Positions 34,498 to 44,318 are shown, numbered from the stretch's first letter. The stretch: DNA of 56,957 nt from an uncultured Bacilli bacterium (GCA_947632595.1 CANRPY010000008.1:1-56957); one strand, 5' to 3'. Program-made: numbers and translations. The notes: generated by a model not told the origin, from the sequence alone.

Positions 34498-35706
34498 ATG
34501 AAAAAGAAAATAAAATGGATAGGAATCCTCTTAGGAAGTATTCTTCTCTTAGTAGGTGGTTACTTTCTAGGAAAACAATTAATTTGGAATTATAAAGTAG
34601 CACATGCTACCAAAATCGTGACTTTAACAAGAAAAAAATTACCAGTCTACGAAGAAGTCCATCTTCGAACAATTATTGATAAAATCAATGGAGAATTAAC
34701 AACAAACCCTAAAATTAATACAGAAAAATTAGGAAAAGAAACCGTAGAATTTAAATATACAACAGAGGAAGGGTATCCAGTAGAACATCAAGTAGAAGTA
34801 GAAATTGTAGATATAACACCTCCCTATATTTTTCAATCAAAGGGAAAAACAATTTATACAGACTATGATGGAGATTTAGAAAAGGAACTTTTCTGTGGAG
34901 ATAATTATGATCAAAATCCAAAATGTACAATAGAAGGAGAATATGATGTTCATACTCCTGGAGAATATCCAGTTACATTTGTGGGAAAAGACTCTTCAGA
35001 AAATGAGTCAAGAAATGATTTTATCTTAACTGTAAAACCAAAGGAAGATAGAAAAACCTCTTCTGGAGGAACTACATACTATACAGACTTCCAAGAAGTA
35101 AAAGAAAAGTACCAACAAGAAAATACGAAGTTTGGAATTGATGTATCTCACTGGCAAGGAAATATTAATTTTGAAAGAGTAAAAGCTGCTGGTGTAGAAT
35201 TTGTATACATCCGAGTAGGAAGAGGAGATGGCATAGGAGCCGATTATGTTTTAGATGATAAGTTTGAACAAAATATCAAAGGCTTCAATGAAGTAGGAAT
35301 TCCCGTAGGAGTTTATTTTTACTCCAATGCCAATAGCAAAGAAGATGCCATCAAAGAAGCAAACTGGATTGTGAAAAAAATAAAAAAATATAAAGTAGAT
35401 TTAGAAATTGTTTACGACTGGGAAAATTGGGGCGATTTCCAAGAATACGATTTAAGTTTCCATGATCTTCAAGAAAGTGCGAAATCCTTCACAAAGACCT
35501 TGAAAAAAGCAGGATACCAAGGAATGGTCTATAGTTCCAAAAGTTACCTAGAGTCTATCTGGCACGAAATGGGGATGCCTACATGGCTAGCTCACTACAC
35601 AGAACAAACAAACTATTCTGGTAAATATAAAGTATGGCAACTATGTGATGATGGTAAAGTAGATGGAATTAATGGTTATGTAGACTTAGATATTATGTAT
35701 GAATAA
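34498..35706 (+). CDS. Secreted GH25 muramidase with Ig-like domains
   Basis: This 402-residue protein has an N-terminal membrane anchor (about 4-24). Ig-like DUF5011 or HYR-type domains (about 50-175) contain the VEIVDITPPYI and VTFVGKDSSENES strands. A short linker (about 178-200) and a GH25 lysozyme domain (about 208-402) follow. GH25 landmarks are GIDVSHWQGN (D215) and DWEN (D307 and E309 as catalytic acids), with VYIRVGRG between. It cleaves the MurNAc-GlcNAc bond of the wall. The two Cys in the Ig region may form a disulfide. It is monocistronic, with its own promoter. It is likely to act in wall turnover. Confidence 0.92.
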   Translation: MKKKIKWIGILLGSILLLVGGYFLGKQLIWNYKVAHATKIVTLTRKKLPVYEEVHLRTIIDKINGELTTNPKINTEKLGKETVEFKYTTEEGYPVEHQVEVEIVDITPPYIFQSKGKTIYTDYDGDLEKELFCGDNYDQNPKCTIEGEYDVHTPGEYPVTFVGKDSSENESRNDFILTVKPKEDRKTSSGGTTYYTDFQEVKEKYQQENTKFGIDVSHWQGNINFERVKAAGVEFVYIRVGRGDGIGADYVLDDKFEQNIKGFNEVGIPVGVYFYSNANSKEDAIKEANWIVKKIKKYKVDLEIVYDWENWGDFQEYDLSFHDLQESAKSFTKTLKKAGYQGMVYSSKSYLESIWHEMGMPTWLAHYTEQTNYSGKYKVWQLCDDGKVDGINGYVDLDIMYE

Positions 35707-35730
35707 AAAAACAGAAGTTAAACTTCTGTT
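35704..35730 (-). terminator. Rho-independent terminator for the minus-strand DUF2752 gene
   Basis: AACAGAAGT and ACTTCTGTT form a perfect 9-bp stem with loop TAA. The T-run is on the minus strand (A7 on plus, touching the GH25 stop), so it serves the leftward gene. Its 5' arm overlaps that gene's last codons. It may also slow plus-strand read-through from the GH25 gene. Confidence 0.75.
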
Positions 35731-36125
35731 GGAATTAAATAAACAAAAGAGTCCATATTTCGAAGCACCATATAAAGGAGTAGAAGAAGAATTACTAGAA
35801 TCCATAGAGGGATAGAAGGAATCACAACATCCTTCTTTTTTAGTAGACAAAACAGAAAATAGAGTAGATAACATCCTCCTAGCATAACCCCAAAAAAAAG
35901 AAGGGGATTATATCGAAACGCTTGATAAAAATCGAAATGGATTAAGGAGTGTACCATTCTAGTGCCTCCACACCCAGGACAATAAATATGAAAAAGCGTT
36001 AAAATCGGACATTGAAAGTGTATATGTTTTAAAAATAGCAACCATAAAAAACAAATTACAAAAAGACTAAGAAGAAAAAAGCCCCATTTCCATGAGGGCT
36101 TTTTCTTAATAATAAGTGGAAGCAC
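35718..36125 (-). CDS. DUF2752 membrane protein
   Basis: The 135-residue protein has three to four hydrophobic segments and the DUF2752 signature CPGCGGTRMVHSLIHFDFYQAFRYNP in the first loop (CPxCGxTR, Asn-Pro). The family is of unknown function but often sits near zinc-ribbon and DUF4190 membrane proteins, as here. The start is a GTG at 36125, 6 bases after AGGAG, and lies inside the preceding zinc-ribbon gene with an overlap of 20 bases. A hairpin that looks like a terminator falls in its first 20 codons, so its expression may depend on read-through. Confidence 0.75.
   Translation of the reverse strand: MLPLIIKKKPSWKWGFFLLSLFVICFLWLLFLKHIHFQCPILTLFHIYCPGCGGTRMVHSLIHFDFYQAFRYNPLLFFGVMLGGCYLLYFLFCLLKKKDVVIPSIPLWILVILLLLLYMVLRNMDSFVYLIPTEV
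36075..36105 (-). terminator. Hairpin with T-run at the gene junction (possible attenuator)
   Basis: On the minus strand GCCCTCAT and ATGGGGC pair (one bulged T) around GGAA, flanked by A6 and T6 runs. It sits just after the zinc-ribbon gene's stop codon but inside the start of the overlapping DUF2752 gene. It may stop a share of transcripts. Confidence 0.6.
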
Positions 36126-36561
36126 CTATTTCTCCTAAAGCAAAGAATAAAGAAATAAGGATTATCCAAATAACACCGATTGCAGAAATAATAATTCCAG
36201 CAATTGACATTCCCTTACCTTCTCCATTGTAGTCTTTTGCTTTTATAAGTCCAACGATGGAAACGATTAAGGTAATGACATTGAAACAACCACAACAAAA
36301 GACAAGGGAAATGATAGAAGAAATCAATCCTCCAATTGCCCAACCATTACTTCTAGTTGCTGCATTATTATTGACAATAACAGTAGCACCAGGGTTTCCA
36401 GGAACACCTTGTGCCATTCCAACAGGAGCAACTGCTACATTTTGAACAGGAGCACCTTGAAAAGGTACAGCCATGTTCGGATTTACCATTGCACCACAGA
36501 ATGGACAAGCATTAGCGTCTTCTGGAATTTCTTTTCCACAGTTAGTACAAAACTTAGCCAT
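36106..36561 (-). CDS. Zinc-ribbon DUF4190-type membrane protein
   Basis: The 151-residue protein begins with a zinc ribbon (MAKFCTNCGKEIPEDANACPFCG, two CxxC knuckles). A Pro/Val/Asn linker follows, then a two-helix DUF4190-like membrane domain (about 78-142) with the CCGCFNVITLIVSIVGLIKAKDYN turn. The start is the ATG at 36561, 7 bases after GAGGTG; an upstream in-frame GTG is inside that site. It is of unknown function and common in Firmicutes. It is the promoter-proximal gene of a leftward pair with the DUF2752 gene. Confidence 0.82.
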   Translation of the reverse strand: MAKFCTNCGKEIPEDANACPFCGAMVNPNMAVPFQGAPVQNVAVAPVGMAQGVPGNPGATVIVNNNAATRSNGWAIGGLISSIISLVFCCGCFNVITLIVSIVGLIKAKDYNGEGKGMSIAGIIISAIGVIWIILISLFFALGEIGASTYY

Positions 36562-36584
36562 CTTAAAACACCTCACTAGTATAA

Positions 36585-36590
36585 ATTATA
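36585..36590 (-). promoter_or_regulatory. -10 box for the zinc-ribbon gene
   Basis: On the minus strand TATAAT lies 23 bases before the start codon of the zinc-ribbon gene. A -35 box is not clear. Confidence 0.55.
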
Positions 36591-36663
36591 AAGGACGAAA
36601 TTTAATTAATCAACAAGAAACGACATTTTTTTAGAAAACTTTACTATGGAAAAAGGAACAATT

Positions 36664-37347
36664 TTAAGACAAATATTTACAAACTTTCACAACAAGTCGT
36701 CCTCCCTTTGTTTTTCCCGTAACTCCCGCAAAAGAAAACTTTCCAATTCTTCGAATACTAAAGGTATCTCCTTCTTTTAATATTTTAGATGGGCTTGTTA
36801 AAACTTCATCTTGCAACAAAACTTCTTTTCTTTTTAAATAGCCATCAATCATTCCTCTACTAACATGTAAAATACTAGATAAAATAGAATCTATCCGACA
36901 ACTAGAAACCATTAAAGAAATCTCCTCATAACTTCTATGATAATCCTCTAAAGTATCAAGAGAAACCTGCTCTAAAGATACCTCACATCCTCGTACCTTT
37001 AAACAGTTACTCTCTAAGTAATTTTGTACAAGAGATAGAACAAAGAAATACCAATTTCCTTCATAAAAAACAATATCTCCAAATAAATCATCCGCAATAC
37101 TCAATGAATACAAAGTCCCTAAAATATCTTGATGTCGTATCTCTCCTTTTGTATGAATTTTATATAAGATAACATCAAAATTCTTTTTCCGATAAAGAAT
37201 CTTTTTTTCCGCATCTGGATAAGGAGAGTAAACCTCATACTCATTTTTCTTAAGATGATACTGTAAACGTAAAATATCCCCAGGTTTTAAGAAATAAGTA
37301 GCTCCCTGTTGTGAAAAACGAGTTAAGTTTTTCTGAATTAAATACAT
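36664..37347 (-). CDS. ylmH: YlmH-like RNA-binding protein with S4 domain
   Basis: This 227-residue protein is built like YlmH of the division/ribosome-rescue neighbourhood of Bacillus: an N-terminal alpha/beta part (about 5-145) and a C-terminal S4 domain (about 150-215) that starts RIDSILSSILHVSRGMIDGYLKRKEVLL and ends with RRIGKFSFAGVTGKTKGGRLVVKV. S4 proteins bind structured RNA, and YlmH is reported to act on stalled 50S subunits. It is shorter than YlmH (about 257). The ATG start has AGAGGT 8 bases upstream. It is transcribed left from a promoter that overlaps the one for the 37405 gene. Confidence 0.75.
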   Translation of the reverse strand: MYLIQKNLTRFSQQGATYFLKPGDILRLQYHLKKNEYEVYSPYPDAEKKILYRKKNFDVILYKIHTKGEIRHQDILGTLYSLSIADDLFGDIVFYEGNWYFFVLSLVQNYLESNCLKVRGCEVSLEQVSLDTLEDYHRSYEEISLMVSSCRIDSILSSILHVSRGMIDGYLKRKEVLLQDEVLTSPSKILKEGDTFSIRRIGKFSFAGVTGKTKGGRLVVKVCKYLS

Positions 37348-37368
37348 AAAATAACCTCTTTTTAAGAT

Positions 37369-37390
37369 TTATTATAACATGGTATAATAA
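37369..37390. promoter_or_regulatory. Overlapping divergent extended -10 promoters
   Basis: TTATTATA and TATAATAA are a perfect 8+8 inverted repeat around ACATGG. Read rightward, TGGTATAAT has its -10 at 37383-37388. Read leftward, TGTTATAAT has its -10 at 37371-37376. The two promoters share their centre, so polymerase can open only one at a time. Confidence 0.8.
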
Positions 37391-37404
37391 GAATAGGTGA
37401 TAAT

Positions 37405-37707
37405 ATGATTCGTACAATAGAAATCTTAATTCATAACGGAACACAAGAATTAAATGCCTTAATCATATATTCTAAGAAGATTTGTTATATCAACCACAAA
37501 AAGTACCAAGTAACCGATGCTTTTATAGAAGGAATTATTGAGACAATCTATCTATGGAAAAATGAATATGGTACAGACAACAATATAGATAGTGAAGAGT
37601 TTACGATTATTGTAAAATCAACCGATGGAAAAGAAACCTTCCATGGAAAAGGAATTTATCCTTATAACTACACAGTCTTAAAAGAATTGCTAGGTGATTT
37701 AGAGTGA
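37405..37707 (+). CDS. Small hypothetical protein preceding the HExxH protein
   Basis: The 100-residue protein has mixed beta/alpha character, no signal peptide and no recognised motif. Its stop codon overlaps the GTG start of the next gene (GTGA), so both are translated in step and may form a complex. An AGGTGAT site is 4 bases before the ATG. I cannot assign a function. The tight coupling suggests a partner or inhibitor of the HExxH protein. Confidence 0.6.
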   Translation: MIRTIEILIHNGTQELNALIIYSKKICYINHKKYQVTDAFIEGIIETIYLWKNEYGTDNNIDSEEFTIIVKSTDGKETFHGKGIYPYNYTVLKELLGDLE

Positions 37708-39710
37708 TAGAAGAAATGGAATATTTTTTAAATTGTAGAGAATATCTAAGAGAAAAATTACCTATCATAACAGAAGCCTTTGTAAAGTTTTATGGAGAAG
37801 ACAAAAGAAAAGAAATTGAAGATAAGTTTAGTCATATTCTATTAGTTGCGCATAATACCCCACAAAGTCGAGCACAATTTTTAAAAGACCTACAAAAACA
37901 GATTACCAAGGAAATTATAGATGCAAAAATGTCTGCTATGAATCCTCCTCTTAGTAAAGAAGATTTATTCCAAGGATATGACTTAGAAAATAGATGCTTA
38001 ACGCCAATTGACCATTACCATGTTTTTTATGAAATGTTTAAGTTAGGAGAAGAGGGTAGACAAAGGGAATTTAAAGAAAAAGGGTTTGAAGACTTAAAAA
38101 GATATATCAAAGACTTCACAAGAGAAGAATTTGAAGAAATTGTAAGAACAAAAAGAGTCCCTGAAAAATATAAAACTCTACCACATTGGTTAAGAGAAAA
38201 CATGATGTATTATGCAGACCCAGAAAATATGGAAAGAAGATATCAAAGTTCCTATAAGACCGCAAGAGAACTAATAGAAAAAATAGATTCTAATATTACA
38301 TTAGATAATTTTCCGTATTACTTAGATTCTCCCAAAATAAAATCGCTAAATGAGTTTTCTGATGCCTTAGAAGAAATAGAAAAAGAATATGAAGAACGTC
38401 TAAAAAAATATAGTAAATATTATGAAGAACAAAAGCAAAATGAAGAAGTAAGAAGAAAGCTTCAAGCAAAATATTATATCCGTTTAGTAGAAGAAAATAG
38501 TGACTTTTTAGAAGAATCAGATAAAGCAACCCTAGAAGAATACCGAAAAGACTCCTTCAATAGTTTTCGTTTAAGTGAGAAGATTACCTTTATTTTTGGG
38601 TATGGACTAACTCCTGCCAATAACATAGAATCTTTCTCAAAAGAAGCAGAAACTCTACTAAGGGATCCATCAACTCCACAGTGGCGAATCGATACCATTA
38701 AGAAAAACCGCATCAAGTATTTCCAATTATGTGGCATCCATTTAGGAGAAGATTATGAAGCCTATGAACAAAGCGAAGAAGCAAGAAAGAAAAGACCAAC
38801 TCAAGAGAGAATAGAACGTTTTGAAAAGACGAGAAAGAAAGCAGAAAATGACTTCAATAATGAATTCTACACTTCTACTGTCAAGCACCAAGAAGCAAGA
38901 AGAGAAATCGCATCTCTTGGTTTATTAAATCAAGATGATGGCTTAAACGCTTCTATTTATACACTACCATGTAGTACCTTTGTAAATCCCAATTTAAGAA
39001 AAACGGAAGATGGCTATGAACAATTTAGTATCGTTGCTCTACAATGTAATTATAGAGATGGTTCTAGAGACCATGATATCATTCATGAAATGAATCATGT
39101 ATTTGAACTTTGTCTAAAAGAAGTAGATGAAAAGAAAAAGGAATATGAATACATCTGTGGTTGGGATGCCTCAAGATGTCCCATAGTAGATAGCCCAGAT
39201 CAAGAAGTAGATACTCTAACGCCAGATACCGAAAAAAGGTCTTATGAGCTATTTAGTGAAATTATCAATGAAGTAATCGCTCAAGAAATCTATAGAGGCC
39301 TATTAGAAGAGGGCCATCATATCTTCGATACCGAAGAAAATGCAAGAGTAAAAGGAACCACTTCATATGAACATACCTTTTTCTTAGTAAAAGACTTCTA
39401 TGAAGAATTTAAAAAAGAAATCATCGAAAGTAGAAGCAATGGAAATATTCAAATCATATGGGATGAAGTAGGAAAAGAAAACTTTGATGAATTAAACAAA
39501 TTGTTTCATATCTATTATGAAAATTTCTCAGGAATGAAAATCTATAGTCTCTTAAATTCTTTAAAGAATGGAGAAGATACCAATCAAACAAGAGTTTATA
39601 AGTCTCTTCTAGAAAAAAGAGATGAGATTTTAGCAAAAATGAGAAAACATAGTATGTTAAAAAAAGAAACAACAAAAAAAGGTTCCATAGGAACCACGAA
39701 AAAAGACTAA
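37704..39710 (+). CDS. Large cytosolic protein with HExxH zinc-peptidase motif, unfamiliar family
   Basis: This 668-residue protein has no signal peptide and no membrane segment. It contains long charged helical stretches (about 225-265 and 360-400 look like coiled coil). The motif IIHEMNHVFEL places H461, E462 and H465 as an HExxH zinc site, and 58 residues later INEVIAQE offers E523 as a third ligand in an Exxx helix, the spacing of gluzincin-like enzymes. The GTG start at 37704 is 5 bases after AGGTGAT and overlaps the previous gene; an ATG at 37716 is the alternative. I know no named family. A cytosolic oligopeptidase or protease with a protein substrate is likely. Confidence 0.65.
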   Translation: MIEEMEYFLNCREYLREKLPIITEAFVKFYGEDKRKEIEDKFSHILLVAHNTPQSRAQFLKDLQKQITKEIIDAKMSAMNPPLSKEDLFQGYDLENRCLTPIDHYHVFYEMFKLGEEGRQREFKEKGFEDLKRYIKDFTREEFEEIVRTKRVPEKYKTLPHWLRENMMYYADPENMERRYQSSYKTARELIEKIDSNITLDNFPYYLDSPKIKSLNEFSDALEEIEKEYEERLKKYSKYYEEQKQNEEVRRKLQAKYYIRLVEENSDFLEESDKATLEEYRKDSFNSFRLSEKITFIFGYGLTPANNIESFSKEAETLLRDPSTPQWRIDTIKKNRIKYFQLCGIHLGEDYEAYEQSEEARKKRPTQERIERFEKTRKKAENDFNNEFYTSTVKHQEARREIASLGLLNQDDGLNASIYTLPCSTFVNPNLRKTEDGYEQFSIVALQCNYRDGSRDHDIIHEMNHVFELCLKEVDEKKKEYEYICGWDASRCPIVDSPDQEVDTLTPDTEKRSYELFSEIINEVIAQEIYRGLLEEGHHIFDTEENARVKGTTSYEHTFFLVKDFYEEFKKEIIESRSNGNIQIIWDEVGKENFDELNKLFHIYYENFSGMKIYSLLNSLKNGEDTNQTRVYKSLLEKRDEILAKMRKHSMLKKETTKKGSIGTTKKD

Positions 39711-39727
39711 AAAAATTAGTCTTTTTC
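39700..39727. terminator. Bidirectional terminator between convergent genes
   Basis: AAAAAGACTAA and TTAGTCTTTTT pair in an 11-bp stem with an A5 loop. T-runs occur in both directions, so it ends both the HExxH gene and the ferritin-like gene. Confidence 0.85.
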
Positions 39728-39729
39728 TT

Positions 39730-40158
39730 TTATAAATATTCCTTTAATTTTTCTAAATACTTCTCCTGCATCTTAACATATTTCTCACAAAAAGAAGCAA
39801 TCTTTTTATCCATCTTTTTATGATTAAGAATTCTTCTTCCTTCAATAATACCCATAGTAGTACCATTGATTAATAACTCTGCAATTTTAGAATGACTATT
39901 ATCTAACATAGTATCTTTCATAATTCCATACCAAGTCATTGCTTTTTCAGCGCCATTTACTTTATGAATCTCTTCATCTGTATATTCATGATAATGTTCA
40001 ATAATCTGATCAGAATATTGAGCATATTCATCATGAAAATCTACAAGGAAATCTCTAAACTCATGATCTTGTACTTTTTTTAAAATGAGTTCCAACGCTT
40101 CCATTCCCATACTACAACCTTTATTTAATTCATCTAATACATTTAAATTGGTATCCAT
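39730..40158 (-). CDS. Ferritin-like four-helix protein (DUF2383-like)
   Basis: The 142-residue protein is all-helical, with four long helices containing Glu/His pairs (ALELILKKV, DFHDEYAQYSDQIIEHYHEY, EKAMTWYGIMKDTM, EGRRILNH). The arrangement fits the ferritin-like superfamily, close to DUF2383. These proteins may bind a di-metal centre or simply form bundles. It has a good ribosome binding site (GGAGGGAAG, 4 bases before ATG) and its own promoter. It may matter that it lies beside the copper pump, but nothing in the sequence proves a metal role. Confidence 0.6.
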   Translation of the reverse strand: MDTNLNVLDELNKGCSMGMEALELILKKVQDHEFRDFLVDFHDEYAQYSDQIIEHYHEYTDEEIHKVNGAEKAMTWYGIMKDTMLDNSHSKIAELLINGTTMGIIEGRRILNHKKMDKKIASFCEKYVKMQEKYLEKLKEYL

Positions 40159-40243
40159 AACTTCCCTCCAAAAATAGTATGAGCCAAAAATTTTCTTTCA
40201 TACATAGAAAGGAAAGATACTACAAAAATCATAAGATATGGTA

Positions 40244-40249
40244 TATAAT
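40244..40249 (+). promoter_or_regulatory. -10 box of the copper ATPase gene
   Basis: TATAAT lies 39 bases before the ATG of the copA-like gene. The leader between holds GATCAACTAGGATC and the AGGAG site. No CopY-type operator was recognised. Confidence 0.55.
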
Positions 40250-40288
40250 GAAGAAGAGAAGATCAACTAGGATCTTTAGGAGTGTTAC

Positions 40289-42478
40289 ATGAAGAAAATT
40301 ATTTTAAAAATAGATGGTATGACTTGTAGTGCTTGCTCTAACGGATTAGAAAAGTATCTAAAAAAACAAAAAGGGGTAGAAGAAGCATCTGTAAATTTAG
40401 TAATGGCAACCGCAAGTATTACCTATGAAGAAAATTTAACAATCAAAGACTTAGAAAACTTTGTAGAAGAAGCAGGATTTCATTCTCTAGGAGAAGAAAA
40501 AGCATACGAAAAAGAAGAAAAGAAAGAAACCATAACTCCTTATATTCTATTAGGAATATTAGGTCTTTTCATCATGCTTATTTCAATGCAACACATGTTA
40601 AAATTCCCAATCCCATTCTTCTTAGATATGAAAAAAAGTCCAAAATCCTATGCCATTATCTTAACACTACTAACCATTCCTTATATGATCTATGTATGGG
40701 ATATTCTAAAAAGTGGTGTAAAAAATCTAATTCATAAGATGCCCAATATGGATACCTTAGTATCTTTAGGAATCCTATCTAGCTATCTTTATAGTTTAGT
40801 AGGAGTAGGAATGATTTTAACCGGACATCACAAATACGTACATGAACTTTATTTTGAATCGACAATCTTTGTAATCTACTTTATGAAACTAGGAAGATTT
40901 ATCAATGATCATAGTAAAAATAAAACAAAAGAAGCCATTCAAGAACTAGTAAAAATTACTCCTAGTAAAGCACATAAAAAAGAAGGAGATTCCTACATCG
41001 ATGTTACCATTGATGAAGTAAAAAAAGGAGATATTCTAGTCTGTCTTGCAGGAGAAAGAGTTGCAGTAGATGGAGAAATCGTAAAAGGAAAATCTACCTT
41101 TGATGAATCCTTTATTACCGGAGAATCTCTTCCCGTAGAAAAAGGGAAAGAAGACAAAGTTATTGCCGGAAGTATTAATTATGATAATGTAGTGGAATAC
41201 ATTGCAGAAAGAATCGGAAAAGAATCGACTATTTCCGAAATCGTTCATTTAGTAGTAGAAGCCACTTCTAGTAAAACAAAAATTGCAAGACTAGCAGACA
41301 AGATTTGTACATATTTTGTACCAACAGTAGTAGGAATTGCTCTCTTAACATTGCTAATGAATGGAATTCTTACCAAGAATATAGGAACATCCATTACTAG
41401 ATTTGTTACCGTCCTAGTAGTAGCCTGTCCATGTTCTCTTGGTTTAGCAACTCCTCTTGCCTTAGTCGTAAGTGTAGGAAACGGTGCCAAAAAAGGAATC
41501 CTATTAAAAGATAGCGAAGCATTAGAATTATCAAGTACCGTAGATACCGTAGTAATGGATAAAACAGGAACCCTTACCCAAGGAATTCTAAGCATTCGGG
41601 AAATCAATAATCATAGTGACTTACAACAAGAAGAAATCTTAAATATTTTAACATCCATAGAAAAATATAGTACCCATCCATTATCCATAGGAATTAATAA
41701 ATATGCCAAAGAAAATAAAATTCCAAGTGATATCGAGATGACAGTAGAAGAATTGCCAGGCTATGGGTTAAAAGGAAAAGAAGGAAATAATATCTATTAT
41801 GCTTGTAATGCAGCTCTTCTCAAAAAATTGGATATTATTAACTCTTATGAGGAAGAAGAAAAGAAAATGGCAAAAGAAGGAAATAGTGTCATTTATCTTG
41901 TGAAAAATAAAAAAGTAATCGCAACCTTTGGTCTAAGAGATGTTATTCGAAAAGAATCCATTTCTCTTGTAAAAAAATTAAAAAAGGCAAATATCAAAGT
42001 AGTTATGCTATCAGGAGATAACAAAGAAACTGCTCAAAAGATTGCCGATGAAATCGGAGTGGAAGAAGTAATTGCTGGTGTAACCCCAAAAGAAAAGACA
42101 GAATATATTAAAAAATGCGTAGAAGAGGGTAGAAAAGTAATGATGGTTGGAGACGGAATCAATGATGCCCCATCTCTTTCTGCTGCCCATGTAGGAGTCT
42201 CTCTAAGTAGTGGAACCGATATTGCCAATAATGCCGCAAGCGTAGTTTTAGTATCCAATAACATTGAGAAAGTAGCAGATATCCTAGATTTAGGAACAAG
42301 AACCATGAAAAATATCAAAGAAAATTTATTTTGGGCATTTATCTATAATATTTGTATGATTCCACTCGCAACAGGAATCATTCCGAAAATGAAAATAAAC
42401 CCAATGATTGCCTGTATCGCAATGATTATTAGTAGCTTAACAGTCACATTAAACTCTCTTCGATTAAAAAAGAAGTAA
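40289..42478 (+). CDS. copA: Copper-exporting P1B-type ATPase (CopA)
   Basis: The 729-residue pump has one N-terminal heavy-metal-associated domain (GMTCSACS with C13 and C16), eight membrane helices, the ion-site motif CPC (C380-P-C382 in ACPCSLGLATPLALV) and phosphorylated D424 in DKTGT. TGES, HPLS and GDGINDAPSL are also present. CPCSLGLATP and the HMA domain mark it as a Cu(I) exporter and separate it from the zinc-type ATPase at 32642. It is monocistronic; neither a chaperone nor CopY lies next to it. The product moves Cu(I) from cytosol to outside. Confidence 0.95.
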   Translation: MKKIILKIDGMTCSACSNGLEKYLKKQKGVEEASVNLVMATASITYEENLTIKDLENFVEEAGFHSLGEEKAYEKEEKKETITPYILLGILGLFIMLISMQHMLKFPIPFFLDMKKSPKSYAIILTLLTIPYMIYVWDILKSGVKNLIHKMPNMDTLVSLGILSSYLYSLVGVGMILTGHHKYVHELYFESTIFVIYFMKLGRFINDHSKNKTKEAIQELVKITPSKAHKKEGDSYIDVTIDEVKKGDILVCLAGERVAVDGEIVKGKSTFDESFITGESLPVEKGKEDKVIAGSINYDNVVEYIAERIGKESTISEIVHLVVEATSSKTKIARLADKICTYFVPTVVGIALLTLLMNGILTKNIGTSITRFVTVLVVACPCSLGLATPLALVVSVGNGAKKGILLKDSEALELSSTVDTVVMDKTGTLTQGILSIREINNHSDLQQEEILNILTSIEKYSTHPLSIGINKYAKENKIPSDIEMTVEELPGYGLKGKEGNNIYYACNAALLKKLDIINSYEEEEKKMAKEGNSVIYLVKNKKVIATFGLRDVIRKESISLVKKLKKANIKVVMLSGDNKETAQKIADEIGVEEVIAGVTPKEKTEYIKKCVEEGRKVMMVGDGINDAPSLSAAHVGVSLSSGTDIANNAASVVLVSNNIEKVADILDLGTRTMKNIKENLFWAFIYNICMIPLATGIIPKMKINPMIACIAMIISSLTVTLNSLRLKKK

Positions 42479-42492
42479 GAATAAGAAAAGTA

Positions 42493-42501
42493 TGATATAA
42501 T
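42493..42501 (+). promoter_or_regulatory. Extended -10 promoter of mnmA
   Basis: TGATATAAT (TG 42493-42494, TATAAT 42496-42501) lies 26 bases before the ATG. Confidence 0.75.
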
Positions 42502-42512
42502 AGGGCAAGTGA

Positions 42513-43628
<1,116 letters not shown>

Positions 43629-43637
43629 GAGTAAAAA

Positions 43638-44318
43638 ATGGATCAAGATAAAATTGGAAAACTAATTGAGTCGATTCGTAAAGAACACCATCTAACCCAA
43701 AAAGAATTGGCAGACCACCTAGGAGTTACCCACCAAGCCGTTTCAAAATGGGAAAATGGTAGAAATATTCCCGATATTGGCATCTTAAAACAATTAGCAG
43801 AAGATTATGATTTAAATCTAGAAGAAATTCTAAACGGAGAAAAAAAGAAGAGAAAAACACCAATCTATATAAAATGGATTCCTATTTTATTCGTGGTAGT
43901 AGGAATCATAATCGTATCTCTCCTAAAACCAAAAGATTTTGAATTTAAGACGATATCTTCTAAATGTAGTGATTTTGAACTATCAGGAAGTGCCGCCTAT
44001 AATAAAGAAAAAACATCCATCTATATTTCGAATATAGAGTTTTGTGGGAAAGAAAATAAAACCATCTATCAAGAGATGAATTGTTACTTCTATGAGAAAA
44101 AAGAAGGAGAAAAAGAACTCATCAGTACTTGTCCGAAAAAAGAAAATACGACTCTAGAAGATTATTTAAAAGAAGTGCGAATTGAAATAGAAGACTCTAA
44201 AAACTTATGTAAAGATTTAACAAAAACGACTCTTATGATTGAAATTGCTGCCAAAACAAAAGAGAATAAAATAGAAACATTTCTAATTCCTATCAAATTA
44301 AATGATAGTTGTAAATAA
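43638..44318 (+). CDS. XRE-family regulator with membrane-anchored C-terminal domain
   Basis: The 226-residue protein has an N-terminal HTH_3 domain (about 5-60: LIESIRKEHHLTQKELADHLGVTHQAVSKWENGRNIPD), a membrane segment (about 76-94), and an external domain of about 130 residues with four or more Cys. A DNA-binding head in the cytosol with a tail outside suggests direct membrane sensing. The external domain's ligand is unknown. It lies 9 bases after mnmA behind AGGAG, and a hairpin terminator ends this unit. Confidence 0.8.
   Translation: MDQDKIGKLIESIRKEHHLTQKELADHLGVTHQAVSKWENGRNIPDIGILKQLAEDYDLNLEEILNGEKKKRKTPIYIKWIPILFVVVGIIIVSLLKPKDFEFKTISSKCSDFELSGSAAYNKEKTSIYISNIEFCGKENKTIYQEMNCYFYEKKEGEKELISTCPKKENTTLEDYLKEVRIEIEDSKNLCKDLTKTTLMIEIAAKTKENKIETFLIPIKLNDSCK

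Noticed and set aside
39681-39695. GGTTCC-ATA-GGAACC inverted repeat at the end of the HExxH gene
   Set aside because: It is inside the coding region with no T-run; the real terminator is 5 bases downstream. It may help pausing but I cannot support a separate feature.
40200-40288. Riboswitch or CopY operator before copA
   Set aside because: No TACAnnTGTA-type site and no conserved riboswitch fold was recognised; only a -10 box and a ribosome binding site can be supported.
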